In this document: positions 58,001 to 64,000 of the stretch, piece after piece
Numbering within the stretch: position 1 is the stretch's first letter
Layout: every line of letters begins with the position of its first letter
Source: Pegoplata infirma
Lineage: Eukaryota; Arthropoda; Insecta; Diptera; Anthomyiidae
NCBI GenBank assembly: GCA_963921195.1
Contig: OY992539.1
Location: 102,866,964-102,930,963 of the forward strand
Direction: 5' to 3'
DNA length: 64,000 nt
Program-made: the position numbers and the translations under genes
The notes under the pieces: model-generated
Told to the model about the DNA's origin: nothing
Database searches by the model: none
What the model saw: only the letters and a program-made list of their open reading frames with translations

Positions 58001-58325
58001 ACTCGTTAACAGATGGGAGAAACTCAAAGCACTTCACCATCAATTCGCAATTAGGTGGAAGGCAGATTACCTTAAATCTTTACACAAAAGATATAAATGG
58101 AAAACCTCCACTCCCAATATAAAACCTGGTGACCTTGTTGTTGTAATGGACGATCTATTACCCCCCTCCGAATGGCGACTTGGTCGAATAGAAAATACTC
58201 ATACAGGTTCTGATAATAATGTTAGAGTAGCTGACGTACGAATTGCTACTGGCATAATAACGCGGCCAATAGTAAATCTTTGCTATCTACCACTTCTTAA
58301 TGAAGACGACCCACCTCTGAATTAA
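55050..58325 (+). CDS. pol: BEL/Pao Pol: reverse transcriptase, RNase H, integrase
   Basis: Open for 1091 codons, in the same frame as the protease; the ATG at 55050 is eight codons past the stop at 55023, and in an intact element the frame would be continuous. Visible parts: reverse transcriptase with Asp162 (FNGDIQKMYRQ) and YVDD at 238-241; RNase H with Asp416 (FSDSSKA), Asp490 (WTDST) and Asp536 (NPADLGTRG); integrase zinc-binding H719-x4-H724 and C754-x2-C757; catalytic Asp789 (GIDFAGP), Asp855 (SDNGRNF) and Glu908 (GGLWEAAVK); then a DUF5641-like tail (WRLGRIENTHTG). All expected catalytic residues are present. The product would copy element RNA to DNA and insert it. Length is usual for the family's RT-to-integrase region. 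Confidence 0.97.
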   Translation: MSTEDQYCEEFYKQTTSRDPNGRYVVRLPFKKEFPHSVFLGASRILALVQYSRMSQSLSKEPELQTQYNAVLEEYLTLNHMEKSTFREINCDGKYRSFYLPHHAVIRPEHKSTKVRVVFNASRKTKSGFSLNDVLCTGPTLQQDLITVILNWQKYRYVFNGDIQKMYRQIIVHAHDREFQRIVFQPEPNGSFQDFKLNTVTFGVNCAPFLAIRTLLQLASDSESQYPTAAKILRKETYVDDILSGGYTLKEALNAQSEIIATLNSAGFPLKKITANDAQLLSHIAPEDLYDSDFLRFHESSSTKTLGIKWNALTDSFSYSFIPISNSSKVTKRTILSAVAKLFDPAGWITPIVIRAKMLMQQLWLEGLDWDESVSEESLNKWNSLLSDLSHVETIRIPRWLQYMPSDVVQIHGFSDSSKAAYCATVYIRCQTSESIAISNLLVSKSKVAPLQTVCLPRLELNGAVLLANLVNYVLTSLSLNVSEIILWTDSTIVLGWLAKPPWTWETYVANRISQIHRLLPKAIWRHVPTRDNPADLGTRGCRPQDLSSNLLWWHGPVWLTNPPSEWPARINPPNTLHSIQALHVSTQKHDILEKFSSYHKALRVLSYVFRFFHKCSKSSLHKNYSTFNLSQEEVKFVKNRLIILAQESYYSEEYLRLSNSQSISDKSSLKTLNPFVDCNKILRVNGRLSESSLPYNERYPVILPGNSRLCQLYLTHLHTILAHAECNQMCRMAQTEFNISRLKPRVKKIIRHCKNCIIFKQKQCSQIMAPLPPDRCNLSIPFQTTGIDFAGPFELKTSALRNAPYIKAYVSVFVCFSTKAIHLEACSDLSTVAFCAAFARFVGRRGLPHRIVSDNGRNFLGASRVLNKEFASFIKSASADVSQKYVTQGLNWSFIPPHAPHMGGLWEAAVKSFKYHLKRIAGSHKFNFEEFSTVLARIEGVLNSRPISALSEDPSDLTALTPGNFLRGAPLMALPEPCSDKISLVNRWEKLKALHHQFAIRWKADYLKSLHKRYKWKTSTPNIKPGDLVVVMDDLLPPSEWRLGRIENTHTGSDNNVRVADVRIATGIITRPIVNLCYLPLLNEDDPPLN

Positions 58326-58390
58326 ATATCCACTCTTAGTATCAACATAATCACCAATAAACTGCTGAATACATTTGCTCATACACAAAT

Positions 58391-58457
58391 CACTAACTTA
58401 ATCTGTCTACTTTGTTTCTTTCTTTGTTTTCTGTTCTCTTTGTCTCATCCTCTTTAG
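58391..58457 (+). promoter_or_regulatory. 3' splice site upstream of the accessory frame
   Basis: CACTAAC at 58391-58397 fits the branch-point consensus. It is followed by a ~50-base pyrimidine-rich tract (58402-58455, TTTGTTTCTTTCTTTG-like) and CTCTTTAG ending at 58457. This is a complete acceptor just after pol (66 bases after the stop). The partner donor is not known; AAG|GTAATT near 50598 is one candidate. Confidence 0.6.
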
Positions 58458-58998
58458 CAACTACAATCGTCGTAATCGGGATCCAGAAATCCACCAATGC
58501 ATGGTGTGTAGACGGTTCCACGCCTTAAGGTTTTGCCAAAGGTTTTTAAGAATGAGCATCAAGGAACGAAATCGAGTGGTACGTCGCCACCGCTATTGTG
58601 ACAACTGTTTAGCCAGGAGCCATGACCTGAGAGCATGTCCGTCAACAGATACATGCCGAAAGTGAAACAGTTACCATCACACGCTTCTTCATCCAAGTCG
58701 TGATAGAAACGCTGACTTACGCACCAGAATCAACAGGCAACGTAACAACATCGACAATAGGCATCGCAACAACAGGCATCGCAACAACATCAACAACAGG
58801 CAAAGCAGCCACAACAACAGACAACCAAACAACAACAGACAAAGTACTCAACAACAAACCAGAACACCTCAGCCTACAATCGAGCAAAATATTCCAGATC
58901 AACAAATTATTTCTGAAGCAATCCGTTCCCTTGCAAAGGTGCTCTGTGCCCAACCGAGCGCAAAGGTTGCACAAGTGCAAGGGGGGCGGCATGTCTAA
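58458..58998 (+). pseudogene. Accessory 3' frame: second triple zinc-knuckle protein
   Basis: After the splice acceptor one frame is family-like to 58998. It has C-x2-C-x3-H-x4-C (starting CMVCRRFH), then C-x2-C-x4-H-x4-C (CDNCLARSHDLRAC), then a third motif ending HHTLLH: the spacing and order of the same element's Gag knuckles, but with a clearly different, Arg-rich sequence. An Asn/Arg/Gln-rich tail follows. Its end is in the LTR (TAA 58996-58998), so the polypurine tract is part of the frame. TGA at 58663-58665 replaces the expected second Cys of motif 3. The only early ATG (58501) lies after the first Cys, so a spliced-on upstream exon is likely. RNA binding is inferred. Confidence 0.6.
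58977..58991 (+). promoter_or_regulatory. Polypurine tract
   Basis: GCAAGGGGGGCGGCA lies directly before the 3' LTR, the expected place of the plus-strand primer. It is the most G-rich site in the element. Confidence 0.8.
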
Positions 58999-59566
58999 AA
59001 TCATTATATTTTAGCCAACAATTTTATATACATAAAATATGATTGTTTATAAAAATCATAAACTTAAAAATATTGAACTGAAATCAATTACATACAATTT
59101 AAAATTTAACTGAACTAATATCGTAATTATTAAATTGTATACTTATCAACTTAAGTATTTAAATAACGTAACTTTTACTATTGTGAATTATCTTTTGTCT
59201 TACGTAAAATCATAGAATTATCTATGCTGTAAATCTAAGTTATATTGAAGTTTCCTTATACGAAAAGAAAGTAAAATTACTTCACTTACTTACTAGCGAT
59301 CAAACGGTGAGCACAATAAAGAACTCTTCTTTAACATTGAACTCTAAATAACAACAACTCTTTTTATTTCTTCCCAACTTCTCATGTCTAATTCGTTTAT
59401 TATTTCTACATGCTGAGAAATAATAAACCATTGCGACAAAAGGCTTAAAACTATCATCAATATTTAGATTACTGCACAAGCAACTATTGTCAGTACCAAC
59501 TATACAGTCCACTCTTTTCCCTCCAATACCCAAAATATTAGAAGGAGCTCAGTTTAGCCTTTTTCA
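58992..59566 (+). repeat. 3' LTR of the BEL/Pao element
   Basis: 575 bp, TGTCTAAAATC to CCTTTTTCA; AATAAA word at 59315-59320. Same sequence as 48856-49430 as far as I could compare. Confidence 0.95.
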
Positions 59567-60742
59567 AATTTAAAAACGGAAAAATTAATTTCTTGAAAAT
59601 TATTCTATGAGAATATCATAGTTTTAATTAGTAAAGGAAATAATGACCTCGAGCTAGAATAAACCCACTCAAAACATAATATTTTAAAGGTCGAATAAAA
59701 CAATTTTTATTTTTTAATAAAAATTAATCAGAATTTGAATACATATTTTATTTATTTTATATTTATTTACTTATTCTTTTGATGTCAAAGTTACAGCGAA
59801 AATTGTGAATTAGGCTTTTTCCGAAAAACAGAAAAAAAAGTTTAACAGGTAAAAATATTTTTTCCAATTTTTCTTCTGAAATGCTGCGTTTTATTAAATT
59901 ATGATTATCCATTAATAAAAAATTTGTAATCTTCTGGTTTGGGACTTTTTGAGATAAATTTGTACATTAATGAGATTTCGTGAAAAATAAAAATCGAATT
60001 TTAAATTAAAATTATACTAATAAAAACACATACGATATATTTACTTTTTTAAGTTTTTAATAGCACATTAAGTTCGCTATAATGTGCCATTTTATTTATA
60101 AATGTAAAGCTTTTTGTTCCAAAGTTACAGCAAAAATTGTGAAATAAGATATTATATCCGAAAAACAATAAAGCGCCTAACAGGTTAAAAAAAAATTTTT
60201 TCCAATGTTTTTTTTTTCGAAAATGCTGTGTTTTTATGTGTTTAAGATTACTCATCAATAAAAAATTATAATATTTTAAAATTAAGTCTTCTATGTATTA
60301 ATCGCCATTTTAGGTATCATCCACCCCACTGTGGGTCGGGTCAAATACTAATTATATTATGTTTTTTATTTTTGTTTGCAGAAAATCCATGTTCTGGTAT
60401 GTCATTATTGTAAGGCCCAAAATGAAACTTTGGAGGCGAAAAAGCATAAATGTGTTTTAAAAAAATGTAAATATTTCATTTATATATGAATGTCTTTATC
60501 TTTGTTAAATAAATTAATGCAATTCAATATATTTCTTTAATTCTTATTTCTGTTCCAAATTTTATTTCTAGAACCAATTCCGAGGAACAAAAACATGTTC
60601 TAATTTTGCTTACAAACACCTGTTGCTTTTGGGACAATCCCTTTGTTAAAAGAATCGGTGTTGCACAAGAATTAGAACAGGTTCTAGGGAAGTATAAGTT
60701 GTTCCACAATCGGTTCTTTGCAACCGAAAATTTTGCTGGGTA

Positions 60743-61132
60743 CTTTCATTTTTGATGTGGTCCCGTCCAAGATACACTCGAAGAAACCCAAATTTGTTTC
60801 ACAGTGTAAAACGGTTTCTTAATAAAAAAAAATGTGTAAAAATAAGTCCAAATCGGTTAATATTCAAAAATGTTACTGGCTTATAAATGTTATAAGTACG
60901 AAAAATGGGTTTTTACACGTAAATCAAGATTTTGGTGATGTTTCACAAATTTGAAGGACAGAATCTTGATGTACTTGACAACACCTACAACTCGACAACA
61001 CCTCTGTTTCATTCTTTTTTGTAACACTGTGTAATTCAGGAAAACTAAAAATTACAATCGTTTTTTTAAATCAGGAAAAAAATCAAAATAGTTCTAAAAA
61101 CATAAAAATATCAGAATATAGAAAAATGAATA
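60743..61132. other. AT-rich spacer
   Basis: No gene or bounded element recognised. Confidence 0.5.
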
Positions 61133-61800
61133 ACTAAATTCGGATGTGCCGAATCTTTTATACCCTCCAACATGCAAATAAACAAAAAAAATCCAGGGGC
61201 GTTTTTTTGATGGGGGGGGGGGGGGGGGGTTCGGTAGCGGTAATTTGGGGGGGGCACTTTTATTCTCGAACGTGTTTTTAAAAATTCATTCTTATGCTTT
61301 TTGCACTAAAGAAATACAAGTTTATCATTATTTAAAAAAAAAAAAATATTCCACGCCCATAAGTTGGGGGGGCGGACTGAAAAAACGACATTTTCTAATT
61401 CTGTGGGTCTAACTGCATGATCTTGAACTTCTTGTAGCATAAAAATTTTGAATTTGTTAAAAAAAAAAAAAAACACAAAAAATCATGTAAAAATATGGTA
61501 TTTTTTAGAGGTTGGTTTAGTTCTTCAAGTGGAAACTTTTTTTCCCCTAGTCCGATATTGCTTCTTTACGAATTTAACTTGCCTAGGAACATAAGACATT
61601 TTCGTGCCAATTGTCGGGAGTCTAGCTCTTTTATTTTGGACTGCATCGTGTTAACTACAGACGGACGGACAGACGGACATCGCTAGAATGTCTTAGAATC
61701 GATCAGTGATCATCGATATATATACTTTATGGGGTCCTAGACCGATATTTTGATGCGTTACACACGGCATGACAAAGAGAGTATACCCCCATACTGTAGT
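61133..61800 (+). repeat. GACGGACGG repeat family, copy 3, with an 18-base G run
   Basis: It starts near ACTAAATTCGGATGTGCCGA with AATACCCTCC-type sequence and ends near CCCCATACTGTAGT, colinear with 36285-37155. It has the inner unit once (61510-61690). A run of 18 G lies at 61212-61229. It ends where a CACTC MITE begins. Confidence 0.7.
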
Positions 61801-61801
61801 T

Positions 61802-62617
61802 CACTCAAAATATTTTGTAGGCAAAAACAAATGAAAAACACACTTAAAACCAGTGAATAAACAATTGAAAACCATCCCAGTAATTATTTATTTGTTTTAA
61901 CAAACATCAACATTTATTTTTTACTGTTGACAAAATTTTCTAAAATAAATAACATTAAACATTAAAAAATTACGTTTTTTTCACTCTTTTTTACCAACAA
62001 ATTCGAAAAAAATAACCAACGAAAACATTAAAAATTATTGATAGTTCTGTAATTTTTACCAACAAATTTCAAAAAAATAACCTACGAAAACAATAAATAT
62101 TAATGATTTCGTAGGTAATTTTTTACAATTTTTTATTGATATATTTTTTTAAAAAATTTTTAATAAAATTTTTGTGGAATCGATCCCGCAATCAACTACA
62201 TTCTGGCCAGACACTCTACCCATCGTGCCAAAGTCACTTGATACAAACATGTTTTTATGTTTCTATAAATAATTTTTTGATTTTTTTTTCTACAAAAAAA
62301 ATAACTGACTTGTGTAGGTAAAAACTAATGATCTTTCATTAAAAAATACCAACAATTTAAAAAAAAATTACTTACACAAACCATTAAAAATCAAAAGAAT
62401 AATAAGTAGTTTTTACTTACAAAACAAAAATAAATGACTTTAAAAATTAAATGTTAATGAAAGACTTTATTTTTTAGTGTGTTATTTTTGAAACAAAGGA
62501 CTGAAGTAGTCATTAATAAAAACTGAACATCAAACAAATGTTTTTTCTTTTAAAAACGACTAAACGGAAAACTTTTTAAATAAACTACAAACAGTTAATG
62601 ACATAAATTTTTGAGTG
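61802..62617. mobile_element. CACTC MITE containing a tRNA-like segment
   Basis: The ends CACTCAAAATATTTTGTAGG and the complement of ATGACATAAATTTTTGAGTG are inverted copies. TA follows the right end (62618-62619) but TT precedes the left, so one flank has changed or the insertion came with a deletion. Related to 42326-42725 (shared ACAAACAGTTAATGACATAA) but twice as long, partly from the tRNA-like segment at 62174-62230. Confidence 0.65.
62174..62230 (-). pseudogene. tRNA-like segment in a MITE
   Basis: On the minus strand, TGGCACGATGGGTAGAGTG (62212-62230) looks like a D-arm/A box, and GGGATCGATTCC (62175-62187) differs by one base from the B-box GGTTCGATTCC. Their ~35-base spacing suits a Pol III type 2 promoter. 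No complete cloverleaf is visible. Likely a tRNA-derived relic carried by the element. Confidence 0.45.
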
Positions 62618-62651
62618 TAACACTGATAAAACAATTTAAAATTATTACATT

Positions 62652-62702
62652 GCGTATACTTAATATTTAATATATAGCTAATCAAAATTATCAATCATAC
62701 GC
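62652..62702. repeat. Short dispersed repeat, GCGTATAC...CATACGC copy 3
   Basis: GCGTATACTTAATATTTAAT followed by ATCAATCATACGC; relatives at 1290-1341 and 37172-37216. Confidence 0.45.
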
Positions 62703-62751
62703 CCAGAATTTATTCTTGTTTATTATAAAGAAAAAAATAAAGTAAATATGG

Positions 62752-63548
62752 GGTACTGTGCAATAACTCCCAAATGAAATAACTCCCAAAAAATAAATGA
62801 AACAACTCCCAAAAATTTTACATACGATTTGGGACTTATTTCATTACGAAATTAGTCCCAGTGAAGTGGGACTTATTGCACAAATTTTGTTGGGATTTTT
62901 TTCATTATGAAATAACTTCCAAATGAAAAAAACCCCAACAAAAAACAGATTGGGAGTTATTTCATTTCTTGTTAAGCATTGGGAGTTATTTCATCAATGG
63001 TGGGACTTATTTCATTTTAAATGAAAACAATATACACCTCTGTGCAATTGTTTTTTTTTTTCTTAAAATTTTTTCTGCGTAGCCGGCCTTCGGCCGGGCT
63101 CAGGGATTACAAAATCCATGCATTAAACCCACCCTCTCCGCAAAGTAAAGTTTTCTAGGACAGCAGGCCTTTACGCTATCAAATTTGCCTCAAAAAGGCC
63201 TGATAACCCAAATAGCTTTGATTTGCAGAGAGGGTGGGTTTAATGCATGGAGTATGTAATCCCTAAGCCCGGCCGAAGGCCGGCTACGCAGAAAACCTTT
63301 ATTACAAAAAAACAATGGGAACTTATTTCATTTTCTTTGGCACTTATTTCATTGGGAGTTCTTTCATTTTTTTTGGGAGTTATTATTTTGATTTTAAATA
63401 ACTCCCAAATATTGGGACATATTTCATTTTTTCTTTGGGAGTTATTTCATTTTTTAAAGTGTGGAGTTAATTCATTTTTCTTGGAACTTATTTCATTGGG
63501 AATTATTTCATTGGGACTTATTTCATTTGGGAGTTATTGCGCAGTACC
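62752..63548. mobile_element. Foldback element of FB/MULE type (9-bp TSD)
   Basis: The left end GGTACTGTGCAATAACTCCC and the complement of the right end, GGTACTGCGCAATAACTCCC, differ at one of 20 positions. A perfect 9-bp duplication TAAATATGG flanks them (62743-62751, 63549-63557). The arms are built of tandem TTGGGAGTTATTTCATT-type units. Long inverted repeats of short tandem units with a 9-bp duplication match Drosophila FB elements. The 122-codon frame at 63247-63615 runs through the repeats and is not a gene. Confidence 0.8.
63075..63291. repeat. GC-rich hairpin core of the foldback element
   Basis: CTGCGTAGCCGGCCTTCGGC at the left and GCCGAAGGCCGGCTACGCAG at the right are perfect inverted copies. 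The arms continue through CATGCATTAAACCCACCCTC and GAGGGTGGGTTTAATGCATG. The arms themselves contain GGCCTTCGGCC hairpins. It is strikingly GC-rich for this window and may be a separate nested MITE. Confidence 0.75.
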
Positions 63549-63557
63549 TAAATATGG

Positions 63558-64000
63558 GCCTCTGTTCTGTCTTTCACAACTTTTCAATTCACATGAAAAT
63601 TTCCGAATCACATGAAATCAAGTTTAGTGTTTTGTTGATCACGTTTTCATTTGAAGTTGAAATCGAACAATTAAAACTTTAAAAAATTATAAGGAAAAAA
63701 GTGCATTCGTTTTACTTTCACCAAATTTTATTTTTGTGAAATAAAACGAAAAAGAAATTCGGATGTGAAATCTAGAACACCAAAAAAATTCGGAAATTTT
63801 CATTTTCACATTTTTTATGTGAATTAATTTTTTGGAACAGCGGCCATGATATAGGATTTTTTTTCTAACTTACAAAATTTATTCACTATGAGGATCATTT
63901 ATTTTGTTTCAACCTTGTTAAAAATTTCTTAAAAGCTACTCGACTTAATTCATAATATACTATCTGCCACACCCAGTTTTGAATATAACGTAAGAAAATA
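63558..64000. other. AT-rich spacer to the end of the window
   Basis: No gene or bounded repeat recognised. GAAATTCGGATGTGAAAT and CACATGAAATCAAGTT-like short inverted words are present but not extended. Confidence 0.5.

Larger units (their letters stand above)
48856..59566 (+). mobile_element. BEL/Pao LTR retrotransposon, 10.7 kb (TSD AATTT)
   Basis: Two 575-bp LTRs beginning TGTCTAAAATC and ending CCTTTTTCA bound an internal region with gag, protease, reverse transcriptase, RNase H and integrase in that order. AATTT flanks both sides (48851-48855, 59567-59571), the usual 5-bp duplication. The BEL/Pao assignment rests on the gag DUF1759-like region, CCHC knuckles, DUF1758-like protease, YVDD reverse transcriptase and DUF5641-like integrase tail. 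The LTRs looked identical over their whole length, so insertion is recent, yet the gag-protease part has a frameshift and two stops. Length is typical to long for the family because of a 3.5 kb leader and an extra 3' frame. Confidence 0.97.
47506..60333. mobile_element. Transib-like non-autonomous element, middle layer (TSD GGTCG)
   Basis: The left end CACAGAGGGGTGAAATG and the complement of the right end, CACAGTGGGGTGGATG, are inverted copies. A 5-bp GC-rich duplication GGTCG flanks them (47501-47505, 60334-60338), and the site at 39990-40001 is the empty version. CACAGTG termini with a GC-rich 5-bp duplication are the known Transib signature (the same heptamer as the RAG signal). Its own ~2.1 kb has no transposase; inner parts at 48555-48765 and 59595-60040 are imperfect inverted copies (ATTCTAGCTCGAGGTCATTA). 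Confidence 0.65.
47184..60740 (+). mobile_element. CCCAGGAAAA MITE copy 2, outer layer of the nest (TA TSD)
   Basis: The ends CCCAGGAAAATTTTTCAG and AAAATTTTGCTGGG are flanked by TA (47182-47183, 60741-60742). Its own sequence is 47184-47505 plus 60334-60740; together these align along the whole of 39676-40399. Everything between is the Transib-like element and its BEL cargo, inserted in the MITE's mini-intron (donor at 47474, acceptor ending 60381). Confidence 0.8.

Noticed and set aside
58700..59014. 104-codon Thr-rich frame (TTTIGIATTG-like)
   Set aside because: It is the off-frame reading of the Asn/Arg/Gln-rich tail of the accessory zinc-knuckle frame.
63247..63615. 122-codon frame with hydrophobic repeats resembling a membrane protein
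   Set aside because: The periodic sequence is translation of TTGGGAGTTATTTCATT units of the FB-like element.
1..64000. Host protein-coding genes
   Set aside because: I looked for long or spliced frames with recognisable domains and found none outside the BEL/Pao element. Small exons of a large gene spanning the window cannot be excluded by eye.

Overview
The window looks like a gene-poor, very AT-rich stretch of an insect nuclear genome, most likely a higher fly (Diptera). Evidence: a BEL/Pao LTR retrotransposon, very dense short DNA transposons (MITEs) with clear target-site duplications (TSDs), long foldback elements, TATCGATA words, repeats carrying GTCCGTCTGTCC-type runs, eukaryotic splice signals, and no operon-like gene packing. 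I recognise no host protein-coding gene; species and chromosome cannot be told.

Layout. 1-13 kb: a pogo-like TA element with a second element nested in it, a PIF/Harbinger-like MITE, a 2.3 kb foldback (4664-7006) interrupted by another TA element, and two hAT-like elements with perfect 8-bp TSDs (9099-9555, 10166-11981). 13.9-19.2 kb: one TA-flanked transposon whose interior is a ~4.9 kb array of a 35-bp unit made of two palindromes. 19.6-34.5 kb: a chain of TA elements, foldbacks, three TWA-flanked MITEs, a 16-bp TATAAAA array and a ~146-bp tandem array. 34.5-47 kb: AT-rich spacer, more foldbacks (one with TTCGCGA palindromes at ~150-170 bp spacing), a MITE with a tiny intron, and a hAT-like MITE packed with TATCGATA.

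47.2-60.7 kb is a three-layer nest, every layer with its own TSD: a TA MITE (47184-60740) contains a Transib-like element (47506-60333, TSD GGTCG), which contains a BEL/Pao element (48856-59566, TSD AATTT). Related sequences elsewhere in the window supply the two inner empty sites. The BEL element has 575-bp LTRs with no difference I could see, a 3.5 kb leader with tandem repeats, gag (frameshift plus stop), a protease region (stop), an open 1091-codon RT/RNase H/integrase frame, and an unusual 3' frame that repeats the gag zinc-knuckle layout and sits behind a textbook branch point, polypyrimidine tract and AG.

60.7-64 kb holds a second copy of a GACGGACGG-rich repeat, a TA MITE with a tRNA-like segment, and a foldback element with a 9-bp TSD and a GC-rich hairpin core. 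Only the BEL polyproteins look like real proteins; other open frames are short and lie in repeats.
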